From Aphelocoma coerulescens (lineage: Eukaryota > Chordata > Aves > Passeriformes > Corvidae), in assembly GCF_041296385.1 (NCBI RefSeq), contig NC_091023.1, forward strand, positions 22,472,924-22,536,923: a stretch of DNA of 64,000 nucleotides. Reading direction: 5' to 3'. Made by a program: the position numbers and the translations under genes. Below the pieces are notes generated by a model. The model did not search any database, had not been told where the DNA came from, and saw only the letters and a list, made by a program, of their open reading frames with translations. Below, piece by piece: positions 46,754 to 61,748 of the stretch. How positions within the stretch are numbered: position 1 is the first letter of the stretch; the number at the start of each line of letters is the position of its first letter.

Positions 46754-46768
46754 AAAAAAAAAAAAAAA
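46754..46768 (+). repeat. A homopolymer, 15 bases
   Basis: Fifteen A lie about 105 bases after the previous A run. The intervening segment shows no known SINE. Confidence 0.8.
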
Positions 46769-49700
46769 GGAAAGAAAGTTAGGCATGCCAATAAAAACCC
46801 ACAGGAAAAATATTCCTGAAGCCCAGCAGATGTTGTTTTGTTACTGTATGTTCTGTGTTGATGGAAGTGGAGTCCTTAAAAACACTTGTCTTTGGTTTGT
46901 GCTGTTTTCCTGCCCCAGGTTCAGCAGTGGTTTAGTCAGGAAAGATCTGCCACATGTTAGAGAGACAGCACTGCCCCTTGTTCCCAGACAGGCTGAGCTC
47001 ACAGGGGAAAGTCTTCCCTTAATCCTTTAAATTTTGCTTATTATTTTATTTATTACAGACCAGTAAAAAGGTGAAGAGCCCATGGTAGGTATTGACAACA
47101 TCTGAGGCCACAGCAGCAGCTATTTTGTTGCTGACAGAGGAGTGAGAGGGACTTGGAATCCTCTGCTTTGGATGCATGGTGTTGGGCTTTTAGGACCAGC
47201 CTAAAACCTCACCTGGGCTTTGGCAGGAGGCATCTCAGTTTTGTCAGCCTGATCATCAGCTGCTCCAGTACCAAGCCAGGAGGAGAGGGCCCATTCCCAG
47301 CTGGCTCTGCAGAGGGTGTCAGATATTCTTGCTCTCTTTGCACGACCTTTTGAGGATGCCATTAGTCAGCTGAGAAAATAGTGTAGGTGCTTGTTTTCTG
47401 CCAGATCACCAGTCTGCTCCTTTGTTATCCTCACTCCTACAGCACAAAAAGGATTGTGAGACTTCAGAGTTTATTTTTCATACAAAAGTGCTGTTTATTC
47501 AGCAAAGACTCCCTCAGCCTCCAGGCAGAGGGGAGCTGATGAAAGCAGATTTTGAGCAGGATGTTTCCCCATGTCCTTAAGGTAAAAATGGATCTGGGAT
47601 GGAATTTGTGTTTTAGTCCCTGCCCTGAGATTGTAGGATGTGCTTAGTGCAAGGTGGGGGGTTCCTGGGCACCACCTTCCCACACATGTCTGGCAGCTGT
47701 CCCAGGTTTGCACATCCTGTGGTGTCTGCCCAGGGCTGTGCTCTGCCTGTGCCAGGGGTGGCATCCTGGGTGCTTTGAGGGAAGGATCTCCTGGGAAGCC
47801 ATAGTGTAATAAAACTCCAGCTTCAAGGGGCAATGTGGTGCTCACCTGGCCTCTGCTATCCTTCCATGAACAAGCAGGGATCCCTGGTGTCCAGCAGAGT
47901 TGGGACACGTGTACCTCAGGCAGCTCAAACCTAGATCCATCTTCCAAGCTGTCATTGCAATGGAAAGCTCCAAATGGTCCAGATGAAGCTCCACTAACTC
48001 CTTGAAAGCAAATTCTTATGGCATTTTCAATGTGTCACTGGGCAGATTTGTTGTCCTTGGCTCATTTCTCAGCTGGAGGTTTTGGGCCTTGCCAGAATGG
48101 GTCCTGGAATTCTGCAAGCCCATCCAAGGAAGAATGGAGGTGTTTGACCAGGCTTTTGGGGTGGCTCCCTGGCAGTCAGTGGGCTGACTTTCACAAGCAC
48201 AGGTCCCAAGAGCAAAGCAAAATGGAGAAAGGTTCAACCTGAACCTTGAGTTTGTCCTTGCTTTTGTGCACAGCAACACGTAAATAGAAGTACACCACAT
48301 GGGCAGACCATCTTTTACCTTACACGTAAAAGTAGTGAAGGGACTCCAGCACCTTTGAGGGTAAGTCAGGAAAGCCAAGAGGGAACCCTGGCATGGGAGC
48401 CTGTCCTGAATTAAAAATTGCAGAGAGGAAAATAATTTTGTTGCTTGCTAAATCCTCAAACTAGCTTTTAAAATAGTGCTGTGTTCCTCTGAAATTAAAG
48501 TCGTTGGTGTATCATTTTCTTTCCCAATTAAAGCCAGCCAGCAATGAAGCTTTATTTTCTTCTTCCCCTGTTTGCAGGCAAAATGAACTCAAACTTTAGT
48601 GATTTTGTTCCCATAAACCTTTTCTAGCCCTGCCTTGTAAAAGACATGAAACCTCTTTGTTAATGAGGTGATATTTGCACTGTGATACCACTTTTCATCC
48701 AAGCAGCTGCAAAGACTTTGCAAACATTGATTTAAGCTTTACAAACCCCAGGAGCTGGAGGAGTGTGTGCTTCAGGAAGGTGGGCTGACCTGGGCCTGGG
48801 CAGGGGATGAAAAGTGTGGTGGAGTTCTCCTGGATGAGAGCCAGGGAGAAACTGGTCTTCTGCTCCAGTGAGGTCTGAACTGTGCCACTGGGCAGGCTGG
48901 CTTGTTTAGAGAGGAAGATTTTTGGGAAATCCAGCGGCCTGAGCTGGAAAGTGGACAGGAAATCCCTGTCCATAGCTGCTCAGGCACCAAAGGTGTCTTA
49001 GGGCATCACGGGGCACTGGGACCCCCATCCCAGCACTTCCAGGAGGAAAGCCTTTTAGCTACTTCACCTGTACTGTATTTCCATATGCTCTGGACCACAC
49101 ATCCAGGACTGGAGTCTCTCCAGCTTCACACCAACAAGGGAGAATCATATTTTAGAAGTGGATTTTTTTTTTTAGTATCACATTGATTTTCCCTTCTGGG
49201 TACACTGAGAACACTGCATTTCTCAGGGCAAGGTGGAGAAGGCAGATTTGCTCATTAGCAAAGCTGGAGGGAAGATTTAATTGGATCTACTAGCATATTT
49301 TATTTTTGCATCTGAATTTGTATGGATTAGCACTTAAAAGTTAAATCACTTCTAGTCTCACAGCTTAAAAGTAAAATCCCTGAAAGCTTATTGTTTTACT
49401 TCTAATGCAATTCTGTAGTATCTTTTGGCTTCTGACATTAATTTATATTCATTTTCTTATTTGCTAAAGCAACACAGACTACAGTAGCCTGTCAACATCT
49501 TCCTTTCTTGTAAATCCCCATTCTCTTGAGTTTATAATGTGGTGAAATTAGTTCCAGGAAAACTTTGGATATGCAGCACTTGAGACTAAGACAAATTTGT
49601 TTATTAAAGATTTGGCTGAAACTGTTTTAGCTGAGGTTGAATGTAGCTTTGTGGGCAGGGAGGCTGTGAGGAGGGCAGGGCTCTGTTCCCATCTCTATCA

Positions 49701-49858
49701 AAAGAGCATGTCCCAATTTCTTGGATCAGGGGCTTGGTGGCCCCCTGGACCTGGTGGGTTGTGATGCTGCTGAGAGAGCAGGGAAGAGCTGCAGGCAGCA
49801 GCATTGCTCAGAGGTTGTCTGAGCTTTACCAAGCCCTGCACTATTGGGACTTAAATCT

Positions 49859-49873
49859 AAAAAAAAAAAAAAT
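49859..49873 (+). repeat. A homopolymer, 15 bases
   Basis: Fifteen A about 355 bases upstream of exon 10. No retroposed body is recognised. Confidence 0.8.
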
Positions 49874-50169
49874 TAACCTAGCATGTCGCACTCATCTTCA
49901 CAAAGATTCATCTCCTGAAACGCTGCCCGAAACAATCCACTCAGGCACTGTGTTTATATCTGTGTGTGTTGTATCTCATTTCTACCTGCAGTTTCACAGG
50001 TTCAGAGGGAAGGGAGGAGGAGTACTCCCTTGCTTTTTCTTGGTTGCCAGTGGTGACATCTGGCTTTGGTGGTTCTCTGGTCATACTGATGGTTCCCAGC
50101 TTTCTGGGATGATGAGCAAGAACTGAGCAAAATCTTCTCAAGCACCACCAAGTTTTTTTCACTTTCTAA

Positions 50170-51999
<1,830 letters not shown>

Positions 52000-52066
52000 A
52001 TGAGACAGAGTACGAGTACAGTGGAAGTGAGGAGGAGGAGGAGGAAAATGACTCTGGAGAGCCGAG
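52000..52066 (+). CDS. TNIK: TNIK exon 11: acidic linker after the kinase
   Basis: Joined to the last G of exon 10, the exon reads DETEYEYSGSEEEEEENDSG and then EP, plus AG of a serine codon finished by exon 12 (residues about 317-339). This short acidic linker with six glutamates in a row joins the kinase domain to the coiled-coil region. ENDSGEP, rather than the MAP4K4-type ending, favours TNIK. The acceptor is TTCCTAG and the donor GTAAGA, entering in phase 1 and leaving in phase 2. The (GAG)n run that encodes the glutamates is itself a short trinucleotide repeat. Confidence 0.96.
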
Positions 52067-52879
52067 GTAAGAATCAGCATTTCATTTGTACATCCCTTTA
52101 GCTCTATATAAAATCAGTTTGGATTATGGGCTCATATGAAGTGAAAATGGAAAAAGGACAGTCTGAGCATTGAGTCTTGTTCCCTGGCAGAACAGAGGAT
52201 GTTCTCGCTGCCGGCTGGTGCATGGGTATAAACTGATGCTCTGGATCACCTTAACCAAAAGATGGGGAAGAAAACCCCATTGCCTGTGGGGTCTGCAGCA
52301 CAGCATGGTGCTGTGGATATTGAGATGTGGAAAAATGTGAGGTGAAATTAAAAAACTCTTTAAAATGTGGTTCCTTACATCCAAGTGTAATTCTGTGTTT
52401 CCATATAATTTTTCACCATGAAACCTCCCTGGTGCTGCTGCAAGCCCTGTGGGGCTGGAACTTTCTTTGGTGGCATTTTTCAGAGCCGTTGTAATTAGTA
52501 TCAGGTTATTCCATTATTTCACTGAGATAATGTAGTATTTTAATAGCTGGCAATGATTCATGCTAAATGTGCTTTGTGCACAGCTAAATATAGTGTGTGC
52601 CAGCCACTGCAGCACCAGAGGCTTTGGTTAGAAACTTAATGTAAAGGAAACCTTTCCATTTACAGTGAGTAGATGACTGGTGAGCCATGAACAGAGCTCT
52701 GCCACCCTGGCCTGGCATTTGCAGGCCCCCATCCCTCCATCCACTGCTGCCCAAGCTCCGTCAGGTGTTCGGATGCTGTTGGGATGGAGGGGGGAGGGTC
52801 CACGCTGGGAAATGACACAGAGGCAAGAAGTTCAGGGCTGCATGGAGGGGATCTTCTCTGATGCTTCTCTTGTGTGCAG
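52067..52879 (+). other. TNIK intron 11
   Basis: This phase 2 intron of 813 bases ends in CTTCTCTTGTGTGCAG. No repeat or coding signal was recognised. An open frame running from 52680 into exon 12 is a chance upstream extension of the exon frame. Confidence 0.93.
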
Positions 52880-53084
52880 CTCCATCCTGAACCTGCCCGG
52901 GGAGTCGACGCTGAGGCGGGATTTCCTGCGGCTGCAGCTGGCCAACAAGGAGCGCTCGGAGGCGCTGCGCCGGCAGCAGCTGGAGCAGCAGCAGCGCGAG
53001 AACGAGGAGCACAAGCGGCAGCTCTTGGCCGAGCGGCAGAAGCGGATCGAGGAGCAGAAGGAGCAGAGGCGAAGGCTGGAGGAG
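52880..53084 (+). CDS. TNIK: TNIK exon 12: start of coiled-coil intermediate region
   Basis: C completes a serine codon. Then 68 codons start [20 protein letters not shown], pass [20 protein letters not shown] and end [13 protein letters not shown] (residues about 340-407). The Glu/Gln/Arg-rich pattern with heptad-spaced leucines predicts a long coiled coil or single alpha-helix. The [10 protein letters not shown] and [10 protein letters not shown] words separate TNIK from MINK1 and MAP4K4. The intermediate region is where TRAF2 and NCK bind in TNIK. The acceptor is GTGTGCAG and the donor GTAACT, phase 2 in and 0 out. Third positions are strongly G/C and CpG-rich (CGC TCG GAG GCG CTG CGC CGG), unlike the A/T-rich early exons. 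Confidence 0.97.
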
Positions 53085-56000
53085 GTAACTGGCCAGGGCC
53101 GAGCTGGTTTTGGGTGGAGCAGCAGGATTTCTGGTGGCAGGTCCCGAGGGACTGTTCTCAGCCTGGTTTAAGGTCATGTCCTGACCTCTCTAGTCAGTAA
53201 CCCCGAACATTTTGTTACACTGGTCAAGCCCCTCTGCTCATCCTTTTGGCATAGCCACCTCCAGCCACTCTCCTCACCATAGCAAGTGTTGCCAACTTTT
53301 GTGAAGGTAATAGAACTGGTTTGCTATAAATAAGCCCTTGGAATACCAAACCTAAAGGGGTCCCTGGAACTACTGAGCAGAGTTAGCCCATGATTGGGGT
53401 GACAGCTGTATTCAGTCAAGGTGAGCAGAACTCTTACTGGTCCAGCATCTGTCAAGTTCATGATCATTATTTGCTCCTGTGGCCTGTTACAGTTGAAGAA
53501 GCTGAAAAGCTCCATTTTCCCTGTCCCTGGATCCATGTGCCGTTTGTGTCCCATTTAATCCCTAATTTCAACTTCAGTCCTTACAGTCCCTGCCAATTAC
53601 AATTTCACTTGCAGGGGAGGGGCAGATGCCTGCCTGACTTGTGCAATGATCCATATGTGCCCCAAAGGATAAGATTTCATTACCCTTGTCTTAACATACC
53701 AGCCACAAATGCAATTGGTCATAAAATTATCCACCCCATTTAAAATCCAGCTGCAGGATTTGACTGTGTGACTTTGGGTGTCCCTGAGCTGCTCAGCCTG
53801 GCCACGTGCTCTGGAGGAAGTGCTTGCTTTTGCTTTAGCTCCTGGTTCTTGTATTGAAGAAGTTCATCAAAAAATAAAGGGGCTTTTCCCCACCTCTTGG
53901 GGTTTTTTGATGGAGTTTTGCACAAAGACACCCATTGCCTTGCTCTGAACTCAGCCCAAGTGACTCATTGAAGGGTTCATATGTTGGGGGTCATTCAGTT
54001 AGCTTTCTGAAGAGGTCACCTATATGTCTGATAAAAGGATTTTTTTCAGTGAATGGACTATTAGAGCATCCATCCCCTTAATTTGCACTAGCCAGAGGTC
54101 TGTTACTCTGGTCACCAACCTCTCCCTGTACTGGGTAATGCCTCAGGCCAGGGGCACAGACAGGAGGGAATTTCAGGCAGCTGATGGTGATGGTATGGCT
54201 CCTCTTCGAGGTGGTCCTCTGAGCTCCTCCAGGGCAAAAATCAACACAGGCAAATCCCAGGCAAAGCATTTTTTCAGTCTGGTAAGTATGTAGGTCTGTT
54301 GTCTTATCAGAGCACAGCGTGTTCAATACTTTGTAGGTCAGGCTTTGCTAGAGCCCTGCACCCTTCCCAAGGCTGGCAAGCTGCTTTGAGAGAGGACATG
54401 GTTTGCACATAGATGCACCCCAAAATCCCCTGCCCCAGTGGATGTTTGTGAGGACTGCTGTAAGGAAGCCTGGCTCTGCCTTTGTCCCAGCCTGCTTGCT
54501 GCAAGCAGTACAGGAGCAGAACAACAGCAGAATAAAAGCAGACACCAGATTAGCTGCAATCCTGTAATGAATACAATGCTTGCTGCTGTATTAATATGTT
54601 CTCTTCACATAGAAGAAAATTATTCTCTCTTTGCTGCTTCCCAGGCAGGTTTTGAATGGAGGACTAATCCCTTTGCTAAGCTGGTGAGCTCTGCCCTGAG
54701 CTAGAGAGTTGCTGCCTTGCTGGGCTGGGCTGTGCTCAGTCCCCTGGGCTCTGCCAGCTCCCTTCTGTTCTGTCCCCAGGTAATTAAAAGTTAATGCCAC
54801 CATAGCCAGGATTAAAGCCCAACGCCTTTTCTAGTGGCTCTGAACAGCCCCACTGAGCTCTTCACCCATTGCCTTCTTCCCAGATGCCTTACAGCTTTTG
54901 GACCTCAGTTGAAAAGATGTGCTGGAGCAAAGCTGGCTGAGAGGTGTTTGCAAGCTCCTGCTGTGTCAGAGGAGTGGGGAAAGGCAGGGGGGCTGTAGCT
55001 GAAGAGCATCCTCTGCCCCCCTGATGTAATCAGTCCCATGGGCTCAGCCAGGATCAGGGCAGATGCTGGGACCAGCTGGCAGCTGTGGTGGCCCCATCTT
55101 CTCAAGTGCCCATTTCCTCAGGTCCATCTGTCCAGGTTTAGCTTCACCTGCATCCAGCCACAGAGTAAAATGAGCTCTGTTCTCTATTAGACACCGTTTG
55201 CGTGGCGAGCAAGAAACAGCTGAGTTGCTATGGTGAGGATTAAAGCAGGAGTCCTTGAAAGAGGTGCAGACCTTCTGTTGCAAACGTGGTGGGCTGTGGC
55301 AGTGGTGAGAACAGATGCTCCCCAGCACGGCTGGCTGTGGCTTTGCCAGCTGCAAGGTGCCCTGAATCTTCAAAACCAGAAAATCTGTAAATGCAGAGAT
55401 CAGCAAATAAAGTTTCATCGCTTCTGCAGGGACATACCTTGGTCTTTGCTCTTCCCAGATATTTTGGGGCAGGAAGCATCTGATGGCCAGACAGAGGTAG
55501 CCAACAGCAGCTGTCACAGCTGTGCTGAGTTGGATGTGTCTGCCCCGAGGCTCCCAGCACACTCCATGGATGTGGAGTGCTGCTCCAGCACTTGTACCCA
55601 TCCCAGCAGCACCCAAAGGCTCCAGCATCAGCCAGGCTGCTCCTGTCAGGCCTCTCTGCTTTTCCCTACACCAGCTTTGCACTAACTATTGTTGATGACT
55701 CTTGGCCATGGATTTATTTTGGTTAATGGGAACAGGATTTCTTCCATGCTACTTTATGGTCTGACTAAGATGGGGTGTGCCTCCAGCAGACAGTACTGTA
55801 AAAGCAGATCTCTGGGAGGAGAGACCAGGGGAAGACTCAGATTACTGTGTTTTCAAAATAAATTTGACCTTTAAAACACAGTAGAGCAGCCGGGACAAAT
55901 AAACCCTTGGAGCTGGTGGCTTTTGGGTCTCCTAAGTCAGCCTGTTCAAGCTGCCAAACATATTGCTGTGTTTACAGAAAGAGCTCCTACTCATCATAAG

Positions 56001-56837
56001 ATGCCATGGAGGTGTCCAGGCTGAGGAAATGAGTTGGCATTTGGGCCCAAGTGCAGCTCCAAAAGGATTGACTTAGGATGCCAAGCTCAGAGATGGTTGG
56101 AGTTCATTTGTACTGGAGATGCCCAGCAAAAGAGCTGAAGAAAGGCCTGTTAGTGGGATAACTGGCCCATTCCTCTGTCAGTGTAGGCCTTCAGGAGGTT
56201 TGGTGGTTTTCCAATGCTGTCTTGAAATACTGGCAGGGGTAGAGCTCCAGCCCTTTCTCATGTCTCATCTAGCAGAGCTCAAAATGAAGGAATCTCATTT
56301 TTTCTGTCACCTTGATCTTCCTAATTGGGGATTTCTGCACGTCTCACAAAGTGCCTCCCATGTTAGGGCTTTTTTCAGGAAATCCACCATCTCTTGATGT
56401 TGCTCCAACAATAACATCAAATGCATATAGAAAAAAGTCAAGTGAGGAAATCTTGTGGTGGTATTTTATGCACTTCTTGGTGCCCCCGAGACCTGCTGCC
56501 ATCCTTTGCGTGTCTCCTTGCATCTGTCGGACACTTGGGCCTCCTTTTTCAGGAGCTGACCAATTTCCTTCTCTGAGGCTGAATCTTCTTTCAGGCAGCC
56601 AAAGAGATTTAGATTTGCAGCTGTCTTTAATTGCAGTGGAAGTAAAAATGCCCAAGCTAGCTTTGAAACCAGGACTTTCATGGGAGCAGCGTTGCAGCTT
56701 TGTTTTCCCTCATGCACAAAGTTGGTCTCATGAATTCAAAATGTGCACCAGAACTAACCCTCAAATTAGAGAATTAAATATCAATAGATCCAACAGCACT
56801 GCAAAAAATGTTTGTGTCATGCAGAAGGGTGAATAGA

Positions 56838-56892
56838 CATGAATATATTTTAATTTTTCCCTATATATACATATATTAGATATATATAGTTC
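56838..56892. repeat. AT-rich/TA tract
   Basis: Imperfect TATATA words (CCTATATATACATATATTAG, ATATATATAG) form a low-complexity AT patch. Confidence 0.6.
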
Positions 56893-59803
56893 CCTAATCA
56901 GCCTTCCATTTGTTGCTGGCACAGAATGAGCCTTGATGCACTGGTTTAACCAGCAAAACTCCAGCTGAGCTGTAGGAATAACACATCCTGGGGTCAGGAG
57001 CTTTAGGGATCCTGCAAGACAAATCTCTGTGCAGACCCCTTGGCAGCAGTGGAGTCAGAGGGCTTTATATAACCTCATTTTTCTGCCATGTTGTGGATTT
57101 TTTTCCTTTCTAGGTATTAACGTGAAGGTCAGATCTGTACAGGGAATGTACAAGGCAAACCTAAGCATCTTGCTGTTTGCATGTGAGGTTTCAGTTAGTG
57201 CACTTACAGAGCTGGATCTGCAAGGGATAAAAAATTGCTGAAGCTCCTGTAAATGTTAACCAGCAGAAGATCATCAACTTAAAGCTCTTAAAAAGCAATG
57301 CAAAAAAAAAATTCAGCAATTAATTATAGATAAATTTAGGTTATCTAAAATGGTGGTGTGTTGTTTTCTTCTGCATGTGCAGGTGTCCTATAGCTTGTAG
57401 GAACCTTGTCATTAAGATGACAGCCCCGTCACAGTTGCGTGGTAGGTGGGGACACTGCAGTGGTCCCAGCAACATTCCTGCACCCATTTCCAAGGAGAGC
57501 TGTGTTCCAGCAGCTCCTGTAGTACGGGTATGAGCTAAAGCTCATGTCTGTCTCATTTTTCTTTGGTCAGGAAGCATATAGGGCTCATAGTTTCTGAAGC
57601 ATGAGATTTTTCCTGCATGAGGCATCCCTTCATGGTGATCCCTAGTAAAAGCTCTGCAGTGGTTCAGAGCAAATCAGATCCCTGTTTGCCATGGTGGGAA
57701 GTTCTGACCCAGTTTCTCTACCAGTGGGAAATACCTCTCCATGCTCCAGTGCTTGGTCTGTCAGGAAAGATGATGTTCCAGCCACAGTCGCTCTTTCCCT
57801 GGTGGCTCAGATAAATGAGCCTGTCACAACAACGCAACCACCTAGAATATTTGTTTTCATTTGTCACTTGGAATTCCCCTTCCACTTCTTTCCTGGCTCA
57901 TGCTGGTGTTTGGGAGCAGCAAGCCAGGGTTTCCAGGAGCTTCTTCTTGCAAGTGTCAGTGGCTCTCCAAGCTCACAGGGTTCGAGGGGTGGCAGCAGCT
58001 CTCTCGTTGCTCGTAGCCCAGGATGTGTCTGATCTAGCAAAGTGAGCTTGCTCTTTGAAGTCCTTGTTTCATGCCAGGCCTCCAAGGCCCTTCCCACCAG
58101 AGGTTTTGCCTTCATGTGTCTTCTCTCATCAATATTTAAAACCTGTCATATCTGGTGCAGTGCAAATAAGATCCCATTCTGGCTTACAAGCGGCTACATA
58201 TAGCTTTACCTGCAGAGTTATATAAATGCAGTCCTAATTAATTGGTGCTCTTGCCTTGCATGAATAATGGATCTGGATAGTGTAAATACACACAGTAGTT
58301 TCAAGCTTGGAGAAATGTGGGAAGTGTGCTCTTGCAGTGGGAGAGGGAGGGCAAGAAACAAGGAGAAAAGAAGTCAAGGAAAGAGAGATCTTTGAATCTT
58401 TCCTTTTTTTTTTCTTCTGTTTCTACGTGCAGTTGTTTTCAGCTGCATCTCCCTGATCCAAATCCCTGCTTCAAAAAGGGTCCCCATCATCCTAGTGCTG
58501 CTCAGACCTACAGGGGAGACAGGGGCATTGCTGGAGGCTTTGCCCACTGCAGTGCCAGGTCCTCTCCAGATGTTTGCCAGCTGCTGCAGCGGGCCCATGC
58601 AGGGAAGGCAGCTGATGCAGCCCCGCTCTGCTGGGCTGCAGTGTTCAGCTGAAGGTGCTGGTAATGCGACCGTGACAAATGACTTGCTTATAATGTGACC
58701 TGACAAATGTGCTGTGGAGCTGGAGGGAAGTGCTGCACTCCTGGCCTCTATAAATGTGTGTGTTGGATCCTGCTCACAGCCTGAGCCCCAAGAGCCTGGC
58801 TGCAGCAGGGTGCAGAGGGCTTTTAAGTATCCACAGGAGCATCAGGCCCAGGTTTGAAAGAAAGTGGTACCTGTGGGCCTCTGTTCTCATTCCTTGAGTT
58901 AAATAGGCTTTTAGGAGGCTGATGGCAAGATGCTGACTTGAAGGAGAGAAGCCAGAAGTGGGGCACCTTGCTGGGGCACATGGTACCCAGGAAGGATGGT
59001 GTTCTACTCCCTCCTTGAGAAAATCTCTTTTGCCTCCTTCTTTGGAAAGATTTGGATTTGTTCGCCTACTAGATTGGAAATAAAGACCATTTGGGTGATT
59101 TTTATTTAAGAAATAGCTGTGGTATTCAGGGCCTTGCCTCCTGCCAGCCAAGCCCAGCCTACACAAGTGTTATGTGCTTTATTCAGCAGCGTGATAGTTT
59201 AACTAAAAAAACCCTAGCCATTAAAACCCACCCCAAAACCAGTGTGACACAACTGTGATTGGAAGCTCAGGGTAACATTTATTCAGCACATTAGTCTGAA
59301 GATCTGTGCATCAGAGGTCATGGTAGAAGTGACCGTCACTTAAGAAGGTCAGGGAGTGCTGGTGAAGCCAAGAAACCCTGTGTATCACCAGGCTGCTGCA
59401 GAGTGACCGTGTCCTGTTGGTGAGCCCTCTGCAGTTTCTAGTGTAGAGTTCCAAAAACTACAACCAGGCCCACATTCCCCTGTTCCCAGCGAGGACAGGC
59501 GTACACACAGAGCAGCACGCGCGTCCCCTGCGTACGTGGGCAGTGCGAGTGACTGTGCCTGGCGTGGGACACTCCGGTGTCTGGAGCTGGCAGGTTATTT
59601 CAGGTTGGATGCAGTTTTTCCTTCCCCGAGGCGAGTACAGCAGCTCTGATAAATATGGCTATAGGTGGCACTAAAGCTGTGCTGCAGCTGAAGGAATCAC
59701 TGGAGTCCCTGTGGATGTTACCTGTGGGTGAGGAGGTGGCAGCAGGACAGGCAGCGGCTCCTGCCGAGATTGGAGCGTTGGGGTCTTTAAATGTTTGTTA
59801 CAA

Positions 59804-59955
59804 TATCTGTAGATTTATCTTTATGGGTATCTATCTGTAAAGATATCTGTAGATGTATATCTCCACAGAGACACAAATATATAGAATATGGACGAAAATA
59901 GAGTATCTATATAGGTATCTACGGATAGATACAGACTTTAAATCCATCTATACAG
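59804..59955 (+). repeat. degenerate ATCTGTAGAT / GATA-like tandem tract
   Basis: Words such as ATATCTGTAGATTTATC, GGGTATCTATCTGTAAAG, ATATCTGTAGATGTATATC and TATAGGTATCTACGGATAG recur over about 150 bases. It looks like an old, mutated tetranucleotide or short tandem array with many GATA/TATC cores. Confidence 0.65.
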
Positions 59956-60133
59956 TGCAGGTTCCTGCAGAGCAGCAGTTTCACACAGAAGCTTCTTGGT
60001 CTCTGGAATGCTCAGCCAGCTCTTCAGCTGCTGGCTCCAGCCCTCCCCATGATTTAGTGCATGCATGGCAGTGCCAGCTTCTCCAGTGACAGCATTCCCA
60101 CTGCAGTCTGCTCAGCCACTGTGTGTCGGCAAC

Positions 60134-60172
60134 GGGAGAAAAAAAAAGAAAGAGAGAAAAAAGGAGGAAAAG
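60134..60172 (+). repeat. purine-rich tract (GAGA/GAAA)
   Basis: Nearly 40 bases of A and G only, including a nine-A run, GAAAGAGAG and GGAGG. Low complexity and intronic. Confidence 0.65.
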
Positions 60173-61172
60173 GGGCCAGGTTTCTGCTTCAGTGGGTGCC
60201 TTCCCGTTGGCGCGTGGCTGCACCCAGGAGATGATGGAGATGATGGAGTCAGGGCAGGTTGCACGGCTCCAGTAACCAATCCCGGCATTTGAGTGCCCTC
60301 TGCCGATGCTGGCTGTGGTGCTGCGGTGAGGGGCTGCCCTGCCGAGCAGCCCGTGCAGCACTGCAGCACTTTGCTGCCAGCCCCTGCTCCCGGGATGGTT
60401 TGGGCAGCTGGAGGAGTTAGGCTGGGCTAAAAGCACACATGTGGGGGCTGCAGGTGTCACCCAGGGCCCCCAAGATGAGTCACAGCAGGCTGTAGGTTGT
60501 CATCACCCCAAAATTCCCTGGATTGCTGTCAGCAAAGGTGCTACAGAGTGGAGCAGGCAAGGATGCGACCCAGGAGGGAGTGGGGTAGGCATGATCTGAG
60601 AATGGCAAGGGAAGTCCCATCCTGCTCATTTGGTGCTTCAAAAAGGAAAAACGCTTGGATTTTGAGTCTTTGTTGGTTTCTGGTCTCAGCAAACATTAAG
60701 AAGGAAGCATTCCCCTCACATAGGCAGTAACTCCCCTGGCTGCCTCCCTCATCCTCGTGGGTGGGCTTGGGGCTGAGATTTGTTACCTGTAGGCGATGGG
60801 CTCATGCAGCTCCTGGGTGTCCAAGGCCTGATTAACCCCCTGGCTGGCCACACTAGAACGTGGGGACCATGCACTGCCCCCATGGCTTCATCTGCAGGTG
60901 GGAGAAGAAATCATGATCTGGTGCTGGCTGGGAGGATGCTGTGGGTTCTCCACAGCCAGTGCCAAGCACCGGAGTGTGTGAAGATGGAGTGGGATCAAGG
61001 AGTCCCTCTACTACCCAAATGGACCGGCCTGCTGGCAGGGCATCTCCAAGGGTGGGTGGGAGCACTCTGGGTCTGTGGGCAAGGTGACACCCCAAAACTC
61101 ATGAGAAAAAAAGACTTTGAGCTCTGGGGGAGAGGAATGGGGATGCTGACCTGTGCCTCCTGCCCCCCACAG

Positions 61173-61283
61173 CAACAGAGGCGGGAGAAGGAGCTGCGGA
61201 AGCAGCAGGAGCGGGAGCAGCGCCGGCACTACGAGGAGCAGATGCGGAGGGAGGAGGAGCGGCGGCGCGCGGAGCACGAGCAG
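61173..61283 (+). CDS. TNIK: TNIK exon 13: coiled coil
   Basis: Thirty-seven whole codons start QQRREKELRKQQEREQRRHY and end EEERRRAEHEQ (residues about 408-444). The sequence is almost entirely charged or Gln, which suits a continuous alpha-helix with the flanking exons. The acceptor is CCCCCCACAG and the donor GTAACG, phase 0 at both ends. As phase 0 exons, 13 and 14 can be included or skipped without breaking the frame. The exon is GC-rich (GAGGAGCGGCGGCGCGCGG). Confidence 0.97.
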
Positions 61284-61748
61284 GTAACGGGCTGGGAGTG
61301 GGGCCGTCGCCTTCAGCACGGATTCCTCTGCCTCTAATCAGGGATTTTCTTGTAAACACTCATTTTTTTACCACTTGAGAGCAAATTGCTTAATTGTTAA
61401 CACTGCGTGTGTCGCTTTCACTGCTGTTGTTTATTTCTGTGTGGATCCACTTGCTGGCCTGCAGATGTGAAGGCACTTGATGCAGGTTTTCCACACCCAC
61501 TTGTTGTTGGGGTCAGATTTTTTATTATTCTTGGGTAACGTTTGCTATTTCCCAGTGGTTTCCATTCTTGTAGAGTGGTGGACACCCTGGGCTCTTCAGG
61601 CAGGGATGGAGGGTGCCCGGGCTGACTGATCAGATCACTTGGGCGGGGCGGATGTGGGTTCCCACCTCATTCTTCCTCCTCTCCCGAAATACTGGCTCTT
61701 TTACCTTCTCTCTCTTTTTCCTTTGATCCTTGCTGCCCATGCCTCCAG
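61284..61748 (+). other. TNIK intron 13
   Basis: This is the shortest intron in the window at 465 bases, phase 0. It ends in CTTGCTGCCCATGCCTCCAG, preceded by a strong C/T tract (TTACCTTCTCTCTCTTTTTC at about 61701). Nothing else is recognised. Confidence 0.93.

Larger units (their letters stand above)
53085..61172 (+). other. TNIK intron 12
   Basis: This is the longest complete intron in the window at 8088 bases, phase 0, with its acceptor in CCTGCCCCCCACAG. It contains a TA-rich patch (56838-56892), a degenerate GATA/TATCTGTAGA-type tract (59804-59955) and a purine-rich tract (60134-60172). The minus-strand open frame 55044-55682 (212 codons) shows no domain, and I regard it as chance. No transposon was recognised with confidence. 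Confidence 0.92.

Noticed and set aside
46632..46768. Two long A runs as tails of retroposed genes or SINEs
   Set aside because: The sequence before each run shows no known SINE or gene body and no flanking duplication that I could find.
55044..55682. 212-codon minus-strand open frame in intron 12
   Set aside because: No domain or promoter context. Composition is typical of GC-moderate intronic DNA.
60780..61337. 185-codon open frame containing exon 13
   Set aside because: Only 61173-61283 matches TNIK. Both sides are intron with good splice sites.
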